From NCBI GenBank assembly GCA_020137815.1, contig CM035355.1:3268847-3332846 (forward strand): a stretch of DNA of 64,000 bases, read 5' to 3'. Made by a program: the position numbers and the translations under genes. This DNA is from Hormiphora californensis. Its lineage: Eukaryota > Ctenophora > Tentaculata > Cydippida > Pleurobrachiidae. Below are positions 23,900 through 36,383 of this stretch, in pieces. The first letter of the stretch is position 1; each line of letters starts with the position of its first letter. The notes beneath the pieces were generated by a model. It was not told the DNA's origin. It worked only from the letters and a program-made list of their open reading frames with translations, and ran no database searches.

Positions 23900-24786
23900 T
23901 CACTTTGACAGGATGTTGTTGGGATCCCAGGACCATTCAAACAAGTCCATACTGGGGTCCGTCAACAGAGCCGTGAAGTTGGGCTCTGAGCTTCCTGGGC
24001 GGGGGGAGGGGTGAGGGTTAACTTTCTGATGAGCGGGGGGGGGGGGGGGGGGGTTTAGCTTCCTGAGCGGGGGGGGGGGGGGGTAGCTTCCTGAGCGGGG
24101 GGGGGGGGGGGGTTAGCTTTCTGATAAGCGGGGGGAGGGGGGGGGGTGAGGGTTAGCTTTCTGTAAAGGGGGGGGGGTATAAAAAGAGAGTTGTAGAGAT
24201 GTAACATGGAACATGGGTATAAAAAATAAAAAAGAGATGTCTAACACTCACGTTTTATGGGAGATAGAGGCGATGTATCGGAGAGAAGTCCCGGACTGTT
24301 CAAGGCGGGGGAGGATGACGTAGCCAGTGTATCATGGTCGACTTGTGGCGGGGCGGCGTGGTATAGAGTGTTGGGTTGGGATGGAGGGGGAGCCTGGGAG
24401 GGTTGGTGGCCCATCTGGGGTGGAGGTGGCGGGGTGGGTCCGATACTGGGCATCTGTAACATGCCCTGTTGATACTGCTGCATGGAGGGGTGAGGAGGAC
24501 GCTGCTGGCCCTGCATGGGAACCAGATAGTACTGCTGCTGACGGACCTGCTCCTGGTAGGCAGGGTCATATCGCATCCTTTTGAACTGCTCTGGACCGGG
24601 CGCGTAAGGGGGCATGGTGTGATGGTAACCATGGTGATATGGTGCCATGCCAGCCATCCTGGGATCCGCTCCTGGCTCGTTAGGTCCCTCTACTGCTTCA
24701 TCCATGGCCTTGTCAATGTCGGATACAGACTTGCCACATGTCGTCCCTTTAATGTGCTTTCTTAGCGCTTTTCTATTCGTGTAGAT
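23900..24786 (-). CDS. C-terminal exons of a zinc-finger, Q/P-rich regulator (partial)
   Basis: Exon 24786-24252 and terminal exon 23985-23900 join in phase 1 (621 nt, 206 residues plus TGA). The 5' end reads IYTNRKALRKHIKG, which fits the last half of the final finger of GLI/GLIS/ZIC-type proteins (YT..xxLRKH.K), where such genes often have an intron. Then come an acidic DIDKAMDEAVEGP segment, a long Met/Gln/Pro-rich region and a C-terminal LTDPSMDLFEWSWDPNN stretch resembling an acidic-hydrophobic activation segment. An in-frame TAG lies just past the first exon, but CGTGAGTG at 24252 is a strong donor and the downstream exon keeps phase, so I read through it. Preceding finger exons were not found; they may lie in the 34304-34403 gap or belong with 34928-36381. 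Confidence 0.65.
23996..24176. repeat. G-run minisatellite with quadruplex potential
   Basis: Four to five units of GTTAGCTTCCTGAGCG followed by G10-G23. It lies in the intron just upstream (transcript sense) of the terminal exon 23985-23900, giving C-rich RNA. Exact G-run lengths are probably unreliable. Confidence 0.8.
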
Positions 24787-24963
24787 CTGAGATAGAGAGA
24801 GAATTGTTAGCCAACTTTTCCCAGAATTCAGAGAGTTTCGAAAGATGGTTGTGAAACTGAATAGTTTGTGCGTTATGCAAAAATTAATCAAAAACTGACG
24901 GGATGAGGAAGGTAGGGACAGAGAGGGATAGAAAAAGAAAAGAAATAAGTTATTTAGAAGAAT

Positions 24964-26712
24964 GGGGGGTGCGACATGTTAATTTTGTTAACTTTGTTAA
25001 TATTAACATCGAGAAAACAGGTGATTTATTAACAAAATTAACAAAAAGTTAACAAACGTTAACAAATGCCATTTATGCCATCTAAATCCCCTTTTGCACG
25101 TATTTTTGGTATTTAACACTTATTCTGCGAGCAAAGTTGTTCCTTCTGCACGATTTAAATACCACCACTACCTCTATTACGGCTTTTTTACAGCGATTTG
25201 TTCCATTGTGTAAATTTTAATAAAAACTAGCCAAACTAAACCGCAAGTGAAGTCAAATGACCCTAATCCACATTTTCCAACCCTAAAAACTAAATAAGAC
25301 TCATGAATTTACCTTAAAACGAAAAATATCCCAAAAATACATTTTTCTAAAAAACCACAAGGATTTGTAGCGAAGCAAATTTTCAATCTTTGACCAAAAA
25401 ATTGATTTTGGAAAAAGTTCATTTCTTTTTTCAACAAAAACGTTGTAATATCATCTTATTAAGTCCAAAGAATCGATTACCAATGAAAAAATTACGTTAA
25501 AGTGAGATTTTATACGCTAAATAGAAATATTAGGTTGTCCAAGAAATAATGTCGCGAGCCGATTTCTCCAACTTAACTCAACAATTTCGGTATACAACTT
25601 TTTCTAGCGCCTTGATCTAACCCTTGTCTGTATATAACAAGTGTCTGATTTGAAAAATTTGATATTTGACGTCCCTTGGTGAAGCCGGAAAAATTGCAAA
25701 AAAATTTGCCGCTGAACGAGATTTCCGTGCATGTTAAAAAAACTGCTATAGTTATTTAATCAAGCATCTGTAAGATTTTTAATGACATCAAGCTTGTTTA
25801 TTAGACAAATATCTATCTTTTGAGTGGTGAATGAAGTCACAGATCCAATTTGTCTCGGAGCTATGGAGCTCTGAAAAATTTTGGTCAAAATAGAAAATTT
25901 TCACTTCCGGGATACTTCGGGTTTGATTGGATTGGTGAATGATAAATTTTCTGATGGTAAATAATAGTCCCAACTAAGCTTTTAACCGTAGTTAAGTTAA
26001 CTTTTGGCTTTGGTAAGGTTTTGAGGTGAAAAAATGCGGTTTTTTGAAAGTCCCGATTTTTGGGTCCAAAATCGAGGTAAAATTTTTCGTTTTTTCACTT
26101 TTTTGGGGTAGATTTACTAAGTTTGCCGTTTCCATAGAACGCGTCGAGACTAAAATCGCATGGGTACTATATCTTTGGACGATGGGCTATCGATTGACGC
26201 CATTTAGAGTTCTGGAAACTTAAATGGCTTCCTTCCAGCGACGTTTTAAGATTTGCAAAACTCCCGTTCAGCGGCAGAGCGACTTCCTGTGACAGATTAC
26301 CCAAATATGGGCAATGAAAATATTAGTATGAAATTCTAAATGTGTTTTCCAGACGGGAAATTGTCTACTGAACAAGATAGAACAAGTTAAAAGTCGCTAA
26401 CTCATGCATTTCTACAAAAAATCGTAAGACGAAATTATTTCCTGGACAACCTAATATTTGTAACTTTTTTATTTTTATCCGTTTTGAGCCAAAAAACCTG
26501 TCGGACTTTGGTTATCGGAAAAGGCCTTGTTTGGGTATATATGTGTTAGGTAAGTCATTAAACTATAAAATCAAACCAGTTAAAGTCGTATTATCAGCCA
26601 ATAAGAACAGTCTTTTAGCATTTGTTAATTTTGTTAATTTTGTTAATTAACGTTAATTAACAAAATCGAAAAAAAGAGGTGATTTATTAACAATTAACAT
26701 GTCGTCCCCCCC
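24964..26712. mobile_element. hAT-like element, 8-bp target duplication, interrupted by mariner
   Basis: Inverted ends GGGGGGTGCGACATGTTAAT / GGGGGGGACGACATGTTAAT are flanked by perfect 8-bp repeats AGAAGAAT (24956-24963 and 26713-26720). Eight-bp duplication fits hAT or related superfamilies. Both sub-ends contain TTAATTTTGTTAA runs. No transposase ORF; a mariner copy sits inside. Confidence 0.8.
25530..26454. mobile_element. mariner-family element, non-autonomous
   Basis: TIRs TTAGGTTGTCCAAGAAATAA and inverse GGACAACCTAA, TA on both sides. TTAGGTTG-type ends are characteristic of mariner. At 925 bp with no transposase frame it is deleted or decayed. Confidence 0.82.
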
Positions 26713-26879
26713 AGAAGAATAGAATATCGTTTATTCAATTAAACATTTGTCTACATCTTACACCCCCAAGTTAATGTACAAAACAAGCTTGTGTCACATG
26801 GTAACCGTTTAGAATCACGTGACTACGGAAGCAGCACTCATTGGTCCTCTAGAATGGCCCTAAGGGCGCTGTGTGTAAA

Positions 26880-27172
26880 GCTCTCTATTTCTCTCTCTCT
26901 AACTCTCCCCTCTCTCCATCAGGATCTCTCTTATTTGGCCCTAGGTTCTCTCCTTTAAAATCTCAATACTTCTGCATAAGTATCTCAAAAATGTTTGCTC
27001 TCTCTTTCTTTTTCTTTCCATCTCTCTCTCACTTTTATTCTCTATTTGGTTCTTTTAGCAAGTGTGTATACGAGTAACAATGGCCTTAATTGTGTACTAA
27101 TCTTTCAGAAAGCGAAGGAAAGGAAATAAAGATAGGGAGAAAGAGAGAGAGAGAGAGAGAGATAAATGAAAG

Positions 27173-27258
<86 letters not shown>

Positions 27259-27638
27259 GAAAAGAGAGGGTGCCCCAGTTAATTAGACACAAAGCGGAGT
27301 GAGTGTACCTTTTATTTCTCTCTACCCAAACTACTATGTAAGCATGAATCTTCTACGAGATGCATACAGGCCCCCATTTTCCCAATTCCTGTCTATCATT
27401 CCTTCCCTCTCTCTCTCTCTTCTGTTATCTATTGACTGGTAATGGTACACATTATATACAGAGAGAGAATCGAGATAGAGAGCCAATCGAACTTGCAGGA
27501 AGGGTGAGGCGAATCAATTACTTTATATTTCCTGAAACACACACACACCACCCCGCCCAGCCTACAACATCTCTGTGTGAGTGCTTTTCTTCTTCTTCTC
27601 TCTATCTCTCTATTTTTCTCTCTCTCACTCTTTCTCTG

Positions 27639-27682
<44 letters not shown>

Positions 27683-28000
27683 CTCTCTCATCCTTCTGCT
27701 CTCTCTCTGTCTCTCTCTCTCTCGTTCTGCTCTCACTTCTTCTCTCCTCATCTCCCTCATCTCTCGTCTTCTCTCTCCCATCCTAGTGCGAGGAGGGAAG
27801 GGGCGGACTACAACGCGACGTCGAACAATCTGCTCTGCTTCAGAACCTGGCCGATAACATGGAAAGACGAGGGATAGAGATTCGCTCGAAGGACTGAGGT
27901 ATGTAGAGACGGATCTAATCAGATAGAGGAGATGAGAAGATGACCCTGAGCATTTACACAGTATCTAGAGAGATTACTGTTATCTTTGTATACAGTGTGC
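26880..28000. repeat. (CT)n/(GA)n microsatellite cluster
   Basis: Main arrays (GA)n at 27154-27260 and (CT)n at 27590-27780. Long LS- or RE-rich open frames here are microsatellite products. A plus-strand exon-like segment follows the second array (27785-27895). Confidence 0.8.
27785..27895 (+). CDS. Possible plus-strand terminal exon
   Basis: After a long CT tract and CCTAG acceptor, an open frame encodes 36 residues of amphipathic-helix character (QRDVEQSALLQNLADNMERR) ending at TGA 27893-27895. No upstream exon was found, so this is weak. Confidence 0.2.
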
Positions 28001-28026
28001 ACCAATTGCTTTACAGTCATGAGCAT

Positions 28027-29188
28027 TCATGACTTTCTGTTGGCATTTTCCTTATTGCTAGGCCGATTACGAATGTTGCTTTTTCTGCTCTTTGGCGTTC
28101 CGTTGCTCCTGTTTGAAGGGGGAGGGGCAGGTCTGGGAGGCATCATGTACATGGGTGGTTGTCCCATCATAGGTCCATGAGGGGTCATCATAGGAGGTGG
28201 CGCCATGGCCATGTGGGGTTGTCTCATGTGCATGGCCCGGGTATCCGCCATCTCGGGGGGCAGCATCATGGGCATCATCTGGGTGTTGGGGTGCTGCAGG
28301 GGCATGCCAGGGTGGGATAGAGACGGGGAGTGGGAGAGTTGGGGAGATGTTCCCGTGGGGTGCTGCTGCATTCCACCAGGCAGCTCACTCTTCACTTGTG
28401 GCCCCGCACCATTATTGATCTTTGGGGATCCAAGGTGAGGTGATGTGGATGGTTTCCCTCCGGGGGACGACTTTATCCGGGGAGAGAGAGGGTTTCCTGC
28501 TGGAGATCCCGGATTGGAATGTCCATTTCGGAGGTGGCCCGGTGAGGGTTGTTGACCTTGTTGGTATGGCTTCATCAGTTGCTGGGCCTGTTGGGCTTGT
28601 TGCTGGTTAGCTAGCATCTTCTGTCGTAGCATCTGGTGCCCAAACCTGGGAGGTGGAGCTCCGTGGGGATGGTGCATACCGGGGGGCATCACTTGGGGCA
28701 TGTGGTTCAGCATGCCTGGCATTGTAGAGGTAATGGGCATGTTGGAGGGCTGGGAGAGGGTGGCTACTGCTTGTTGCTGCTCCGTGGACGGGGGTCTGGT
28801 GAACTGGGGCTGACTGTAGATACCCGGGGAGGGAGATACACTGCTCATTAGTCCTTCTGTTGATACCGCCTAGAGGGGTAATAGAGCTTATATTAGGAGA
28901 TATTATTAGGAGCTGATTAGTAGATTATAGGAGAAATCACAAGGAGAGTATAGAAGATGATTATATTCAGATTGATATATCGACACACACAAGAAATAAT
29001 AATAAAAGGGACCAGGATGGAAGGTAACAAAAGGGTCAAATTTCAGGGAGGAATGTGTACCTTGGGCGAGGATGCAATGCTGGTTGCTAGCTGGTCTGGG
29101 GTAGGTGGAGATTTCCCTGCGAAGTTATTCGGTTGGGTCATGATGGTGATGGGGCCCATCAACTGACCGTTCGGGAGCATTTGACCAC
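28027..29188 (-). CDS. Met/Gln/Pro-rich regulator, two 3' exons (partial)
   Basis: Exon 29188-29061 (enters in phase 1, leaves in phase 0) joins exon 28869-28027 (phase 0, 280 codons plus TGA). The protein is low-complexity: MPGMLNHMPQVMPPGMHH, a QQQAQQAQQ run, SPG/SP-rich blocks, VKSELP (sumoylation-like), and a basic tail TPKSRKSNIRN. No folded domain is visible, which fits a transcriptional co-regulator or the disordered half of a transcription factor. The upstream finger exon at 34928-35081, once its likely missing base is restored, would end in phase 1 and could splice to 29188. Whether this is an alternative 3' end of the same gene as 23900-24786 or a separate gene cannot be decided. 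A weaker donor near the end (C|GTAATC) could bypass the stop. Confidence 0.7.
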
Positions 29189-29574
29189 CTGAGGGATGGG
29201 AGGTTTAGAAGAAGGGATTTGTTATGTTCTAACCCTAACAATTGTACCGGGGTGTGGTAAGAAAGGGCCGAAAAAGGTAAGAAGGGAGAAAATAGGGAAC
29301 AGAAAACCCAACTTAACAAGATTCCTACAAAGGAACAGACCAACTCTCCCTTGCAAGATTCTACTGGCAGACTGGCTATTGATACTAAAGGGGAATGCCC
29401 CTTAAGAAGGAACTGTTAAAAATAAAAAAGGGAATTTAAAAATTTATACAGGATTAAAACTGTTGGCAATACTTGACACTAAATCTCCACTAGAACTTGT
29501 TAGGGCACACTTCTTGTTGACTGAATCTCTAGCCCCCAACAAAACAACAACAGTACAACTAACTACATAGTTAC

Positions 29575-29641
<67 letters not shown>

Positions 29642-31290
29642 TAAAGTGTCTTGCAACTACTGTACAACTGAGGAAATTAATAGATACGAGAGAGCAGTGT
29701 GTGTAGGTGAGCATGCCCCCACCCTTCCTTTTGACAACTCCAACAGCCCCTCACACCTCCTTTCTCCTTCCCCTCTCCTCTCTCCCCTTCTTTCTCCTTC
29801 TTCTTCTTCTTCTTTCTCTCTCTTTTCCCCTCTCTCTCTCCCTCTCTTCTCTCTCCTCTCTCTCTCTTCTCTCTTCTCTCTGGCTCTCTTCCCTCTCTCC
29901 TCTTCTCCCCTCTTCCCCTCTCTTTCTCTCTCTCTCTCCTCTCTTATCTTCTCTCCTTCTCTCCCCATCTCTCTCTCCCCCTCTCTTTCTCTCTGTACGC
30001 ACTACCTGGTATATACATATTTCTGTGCATATGAACTACATACAGTAAATAATTTAATTGCCCCGATGATTGGTAATGAAGCAAAGTCACATGTACAACA
30101 AACACACGCACAGGATGGGCTGCTGCTGCTGCGGGGGTGAGAGAGAACGGGAAACATCTGCAGAGAAGAAGAGAGATACATGTAGGAGGTAAGAGAGAGA
30201 GGGTGCGTGTTGCTACTGCAGAGAAAGTACACAATTGTAAGGGCACGTGACCCACTTATAACTATGTCACGTTCCCAACACGCGACCTTTGTCAAGAGCG
30301 CTCATTGGAGGGGGAGCCACTGAAAATGACGCAATAGTTTGTCATTGGGCTGAGGGAGCACGTGACATGGTTTGTGGAGTTGATTGGTTCACTGCCCATA
30401 ATTAATTCTTCCGGGAAGTAACACGAGGGTGGGTCACGTGTTTTCCTCGCTACGACTGTCATGGGTTTGATGGGGTCACGTGATATACCACGTGGGGAAA
30501 ACACAACACGATTATTGGTCTAGTATCACAGGAAACGGTGAGTGTGCGTCTGTGAGTAAAACAGAGAGGGAGGGGGGAGGCGAGAGAGAGGAGAGAGAGA
30601 GAGGAGGAGGAGGGAGAGAGAGATAGTTGGAAACCGGGGAGATTTTGTATTTGAAAGAGTAATGGCGAGAGATAGAATAAAAATTGAGAGAAAACAGTGA
30701 GTAAAAAATGGAGATAGATTGCAAGAAGCAGGGAGAGAGAGGAGAGGAGAGAAAAGGGAGGAGAGAGAGAAAGGAGAAGGGGAGAGAAAGAGGGGAAAGA
30801 GAGAGAGAAAGGGGAGAGAAAGGGCAATGTGAAGAACCATGTAAACACAAAATGGCCTGCAGGAAGTTGCAGAAAAGGGAAAGGAGAGGATAATGACGGG
30901 GGGATTGGTAAACACTGTCATTGGGGAAGTGTTGCAGAACCCAAGGGAGGGGAGACAGTGGTCATGGAGAGCATAACCATTTAAGAAGTGTTCGTCCCAA
31001 AAAAGTGGTTGGACATATTTGGGGTCCAACACAAAAACTAATTAAGTGTAGACACGTTATTTGACACGTTACACGAGTAATGATTCATCATTCCTTTGGA
31101 AATGAAAGGTACGTATATATATTGTCGTGACCTCCTCCATTTCCCCAAAAATCCCTCACAACCCAAAACACTAAAAAACCAACCCCGCGATGTTAAACCT
31201 CCAACATCCTAAGCCTAAAACTAACCAAAAGTTACCCAAAAACAACGTTACCTTACCAACACCAAATTAAAACATAAACTGTTAACCTTG
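29189..31290. other. Intron-like stretch with dense CT/GA microsatellites
   Basis: (GA)n 29578-29641, CT-rich 29755-29990, GA-rich 30560-30830. No exon recognised. Confidence 0.5.
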
Positions 31291-31441
31291 CTATTTCTTC
31301 GTTCTTGAAGCTGCTAAATTGGCTGCGTTTGGCGCTGGGGAGGCAGGACTAATGGCGGCTTTCATATGTGTTTTCCTGTGTAGGTTTTTACATTCCAATT
31401 TTTTAAACTGCTTGGCATTTGAAGATAGAGAGGGGTTGAGT
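31291..31441 (-). CDS. Zinc-finger-like exon fragment
   Basis: After acceptor CCCAG at 31442 a frame encodes NAKQFKKLECKNLHRKTHMK, which places H and H three residues apart 10 and 14 positions from an F, as in the middle fingers of GLI/ZIC proteins, but no CxxC is present in this frame. An Ala/Pro/Ser-rich tail ends at TAG 31291-31293. The neighbouring frame has FKC, so a base error may be hiding the first half. Weak. Confidence 0.3.
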
Positions 31442-32552
31442 CTGGGAAGAGGGGTTTTTGATGAAAGGGAAAATTTGGGGGGGATATTTTAAGGTTTTTG
31501 AAATAAAGGAAAAGAAGGGGTTTTTATAAATTTAGTGAGTTAAAAAAGGCTACAAACTAATAATAAAACTTACTATTTCTTGTACTAAAGTCTGTTTTTA
31601 ATTGAAACAAATCTGCATTTCAAAAGACTCAGTAACCAACCGAATTATACCTCCGAATTTCGTGAGGGTTAAAGAGAGAGAAGAGATAGAGAGGGTGGGG
31701 GAGAAAGGGAGAGAGAAAAGAAGAAGAAGAGAGAGAAGAGAAAAGAGAAGAGAGGGGAAAGAAAAAGAGGGGAAAAAAAAAAGAGAGGAGAAAACATTCC
31801 TAACGATTTGTTTGACGCAAACAACGTTGGGCACACGCTTGTTGGAATTAAATGCTTTCTCCACAAAAACAAAAAAAATAAGGGGTAGGAAAAAAGGAGA
31901 GAGGCGGGAAGAGGTGGGATTGGTCAGGCGATATATATTCAGTGCCCATTACCGACAATTGTCCATCCTCAATCGGCCCACTTAGCCCTGCAGACGGCGC
32001 ATTTTTTAGACCAACGACCCGCCCTTAACCCCGTTACTCTTCCCTTTTTCCCCTTTTTCCCCTCTTTTCTCTTTCCTTCTCCCCCCCCCAAAAAATTCCT
32101 CTTCTTTCGAAATGACGTTGACATGATAAAATGACGTGGACAAGTGGATGGGATGAAGGGATTGGACGAGCTATTGGGCTGATGGGTGGCTGATTAGCCC
32201 ATTAGGCCTTGCAGAACAGATTAACCTGGTAGATATGTGATCAAAACACCATTTACCAGAGACATCCAATAAAATATCAGAACGCTATCTAGGTGAAGTA
32301 GAGTTTTTTTCTTCGTATACTCCTTCATTCTCCTCTAACCTTTTGGTTTTGCATTATATTCGCTTCCCTATTTCGTATGAAATTACTTCTCTCCCTCCCC
32401 CCTCTCTCTCTTTCTCTAAATCCTTCTGGAATATGTAGAGCAACCCCCCCCGAATAAACTATATGGAGATGATCTCAATGCTTCATTTATGGTTTAATTA
32501 CCCATGGGCTCCTCTTGGCATAGAGAAAGAGAGAGAGAGAGAGAGAGAGATG

Positions 32553-32637
<85 letters not shown>

Positions 32638-33299
32638 GAGAGAGAGAAATGGAGAGAAATAGTACTGTAAAGTGTTAATAAAACGCACTTAGAACTACAA
32701 TGAACTAAAACAAATGCATTAAATTATTCCAACATCTGTTCAACTATTATTTCTTCGCTAACATAGTCCAGTACGGGGGGAGGATGGGGTATTTCATATT
32801 TCATTTCTGACAACTAATTATGGAGGTGAAGTGGTGCTGAAGGGCAAAGATTAACCAGCCCTCTATCTGTCAATAACAAAGCAACTTGTATAATAATGTT
32901 TTTACTTTTTGGGACGGTAGGGATGGTAGGGTATAATTATAACTCCAATAAATCTATCAAATTGTGTAGAGTGTTACAGCTGTAGAATATGTATATCATT
33001 AGCTGTAAACTTGGTATCTGGTTTCCATGCTACAGAGATTACAACATAAAGAAGGAGCTGGCGGCATAAAACCTTGGCGACTCGCCAGATCTGTTATCTC
33101 TACACTTCGTCAAGAATATGTGGGATTTTAGAAACATAACCTCTCCCGTGTGCTTATTGCAGCAACTTTCCCGATTTCTCTCTTTCTCTATCTCTCTTTC
33201 TCTCTCTATCTATATATCCTTCTCTCTCCCTCTCCATCTATCTATCTCTCTCTCTCTCTCTCCATCTACCTATCTCTCTCTCTCTCTATCTATCTATCT

Positions 33300-33358
<59 letters not shown>

Positions 33359-33855
33359 TCTCTCTATTTTTATTGACAGATAAACATTTGACCACGTCAT
33401 GTAACTGTCCACTAGTTTAGTGAATAATAAACCCTGAGATGTACATGTGTAAGAGACATGTGTGTCTGTGTGTGTATATATTCATATTATAACCAACTGG
33501 GTTTTATGCTATTTCATTAATATCGCGTGTCTCTGAATTAATCGTCTTCCTACTCTCCCCCTCTCCTCACACACACTGAAACTTTTCTATATATCCCCCC
33601 TCCCTGTAAAATGTGTGGTGTGCATTCGAATTGTACATGTGTAACATGCACACTTCTGAGCGTTATACTCGACAGGTAATGTACAGGTGAACGATGTTTC
33701 CCCATTTTATGAATCTCTCTCTTTCTCCCTTCACTTCTCATTTCATCCCTCCTATCTGCAAACAAACACACTCGGTGACAGACTGTAACGTTTCTCTCTG
33801 CGAGAGAGAGAGGTAGAGAGAGAGTGAGAGAGAAGAGAGAGAGAGAGAGAGAGAG

Positions 33856-33917
<62 letters not shown>

Positions 33918-34303
33918 GGCTCTGGACAAACATTGTGTGAGTGTTTCGTTTACATAAACAAAAGCTCCTACAGTGCATTAGAAAGACAGATGGAGAGGTA
34001 GAGTGGGGAAGAGAGAAACATGGAAAGAGAGAGATAAAAAGAAAGAGAAGAGATAGAAAGAAAGAGAGAAAGAAGAGCCAGACTATCTGTCTCCATGGTA
34101 TAACGGAATTTAATTTCTTTGCATGCAATTGCTTTCTAAAACATAAGTGTAGATAGAAGTTGGCAAAAAGTAACGGATCCTAACTCTCAATTAATTAAAC
34201 AATTACCTAATTTTAAATAAAGAAGGCATAATAGTGGGATAGTAACATAAATCATAGCCTGGAAGTCTAAATACGGAGTTTTCATTTCTGTCTTTGTATC
34301 TAG
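31442..34303. other. Microsatellite-rich stretch without recognised gene
   Basis: GA-rich 31670-31790, (GA)n 32525-32650, (CT)n with (TATC) 33170-33365, (GA)n 33790-33915. Long low-complexity frames are artefacts. Confidence 0.5.
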
Positions 34304-34403
34304 NNNNNNNNNNNNNNNNNNNNNNNNNNNNNNNNNNNNNNNNNNNNNNNNNNNNNNNNNNNNNNNNNNNNNNNNNNNNNNNNNNNNNNNNNNNNNNNNN
34401 NNN
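34304..34403. other. Assembly gap, 100 N
   Basis: Exactly 100 N, the conventional unknown-size gap. CT-rich sequence lies on its right side. Missing finger exons of the minus-strand gene could lie here. Confidence 0.98.
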
Positions 34404-34927
34404 TCTCTCTATCTCTCCCACCCCCTCTCTCTCTCTCTCTCCAGCTCATTCACCCTCCTCTCTATTTCTCTCTCACTCTGCTGAGAATCTATCTTTATGG
34501 TATAATAAGCTTGGATTCATGCGTTAACTGTCACTGATAACTTCGCGTTTACGAACGTATTTCAATTTCTTTCTCTCACCCCATCCTCTCTCTCTCTCTT
34601 CCCCCTTTCTATCTCTTTCCCTCACCCCTCGATGTCTCTCCCTACTAATCCCATTCTACAATGTCAAAATATCAAAACGCAGCGTTAAAATTCTTACAGG
34701 AGAGAAATAGTGACAAAGGGAGAAAGATATATTTTGCAGGAATGAGGGGGAGAAATAGAGTACTTGTGGGATCGGTTAATGGGGTTTAGAGTCAACGAGT
34801 TAGGTCCATTTTGTTGTATCTGTACGTTAATTTTACTGTAGACTATTAATTTTGGACATAAAACTCCTATCCCATCTGCCATATGGGGTATGAGGGAGAT
34901 CAAAAAGAGAAATAAATTTTTCCATAC

Positions 34928-36381
34928 CTGGGCATTTATGGGCTTTTCCTTAGTATGCGTCCGAATATGATAAATCAGCTTGTACTTCCTTGAAAACGGA
35001 TGATTTAGATTCTTGCAGTTCTCCCAAAAGCACTTGAAGGGGGCCTCCTTACATGATGGGAGTTTACGTGGGCACCCAATGCTGACACTTCCTCAAACCT
35101 TAGTCCACACGGCTGAATTGATTAGTGTATTAGTGAATACTAATTTTTATTTCATCATTGTTACCTCGTTAATACAGGCGACCTTTGTACAGGGTGTGCC
35201 AGAATAAGTTATCTCAAAGTGGCTTCATTTTTCTGGCCCACCCTGTATTATCGGGGGTGGTTTCATTTTTGTTTTTATTGCCCTTCTTTTATTTTTTTGT
35301 CCACTATCCATCGACACTCGTTCAACTCTTCTGATGATTTCTGTATTCCAGCCGGCTGAAGAAACACTGTTTTACACATGTAACAGTACATAATCAATTG
35401 GAATGGGATGGACTGAATCAACTGCATCTCATTTCTACCAAACAGTGTTACAACTGTAACAGCTGGACTACTTAGGTTACTAAAGACCAGTAACAAGGGG
35501 TACAGTACATGATAATATCCCCAACGACTACTATAAAAAACCAGCAGCATGGAGATTGGAGGCAGTAACTAACAGCCAACAATGGCTAAACCTGGAAGTG
35601 TTGTGGAGGAGGGGCCTGTTGCACAGTGGGAGGAGGAGGGTGGATTATAGTGGGACTGTTGGTATTACTTGGGGAGCTCATACTGGTGTTGGGGGAGTTC
35701 AGGGCCACGATATCACTGGGTGTGGTGTTGTTGGAGGTATCCCCCCCATCAGATAGGACAAGAAGTTGTTTTGACCTGGAAGAGGAGGGGTTACTGAAGA
35801 TGGGTAGAAGGAGGGGTTACATAGTTGACAAGGTAGAAAGGGAAGAAGGGGGCGGAGAAAGATGAGAGAGGGGGTTAGGAACAATTCAGACGCGGGTGTT
35901 GTAGATATAGAATGGGTGAAAGAGGTGGGGGTGGTGATCATTTCATTTCATAATATCCTCTTTAATTTCAACACAGAAATTCTATTCACTAATAAATGTT
36001 CTTTTCTTTATGCTTTCTGTCCCCCTTTTCTCTTTTTTAGCTGTTACTTAGCTAATGGTAATACTAACGATCTACACACCTGGTCAAACGCATAAGGGAG
36101 AAAAAGAGAGGGCACATACATCCAAACAGATGGCACACACCAAAAAAAAGAAAGCAAACAAAAAACTCCCATTTTCTAACATAACTCCTAAACAAAAAGG
36201 AGCTTTTCTTACCATCTTGATGGGAGGGAAAGGGCGGTTCGTTGGCGAAGTTGTTCGTTAGATACAACTCCATGTTGCTGGGTGGGTGATGATGGTGATG
36301 GTTTGGGACTGGGAGCTGCCGGTGGTTGTAACCCCGGGGTGGATTCATTGGTAAACCAGTCCACCGTCATTCCTATCCATT
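34928..36381 (-). CDS. GLI/GLIS/ZIC-like zinc-finger gene, 5' exons (partial)
   Basis: Exon 36381-36213 contains the likely start ATG at 36348 (in-frame stops just upstream): MNPPRGYNHRQLPVPNHHHH, a His run, and a polar stretch; it leaves in phase 1. Exon 35775-35592 encodes a Ser/Thr/Pro-rich segment (SNNTTPSDIVALNSP... IIHPPPPTVQQ). To stay in frame from exon 1 it needs one more G in the G7 run near 35740. Exon 35081-34928 encodes FKCFWENCKNLNHPFSRK then YKLIYHIRTHTKEKP, a textbook second finger of the GLI/GLIS/ZIC superfamily (CFWxxC, PF..KYKL..HIR.HT.EKP). Its last codons would read HKCP if one base were added to a GGG run at 34931, again an apparent indel. The intron phase into the third exon does not fit perfectly, so an exon may be missing. 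DNA-binding transcription factor; exact orthologue unknown. Confidence 0.65.
35190..35245. mobile_element. 56-bp MITE, TA flanks
   Basis: CAGGGTGTGCCAGAA...TTCTGGCCCACCCTG with TA on both sides (35188-35189, 35246-35247). Tc1/mariner-like. Confidence 0.7.
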
Positions 36382-36383
36382 CT

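Noticed and set aside
24241-24252. Stop giving a ...SPIKREC C-terminus
   Set aside because: A strong GTGAGT donor precedes it and a downstream exon continues in the correct phase.
35275-35550. Frame containing ELNECRWI, reminiscent of the first GLI/ZIC finger (CxW)
   Set aside because: No suitable splice donor and no following Cys/His pattern; could be chance.
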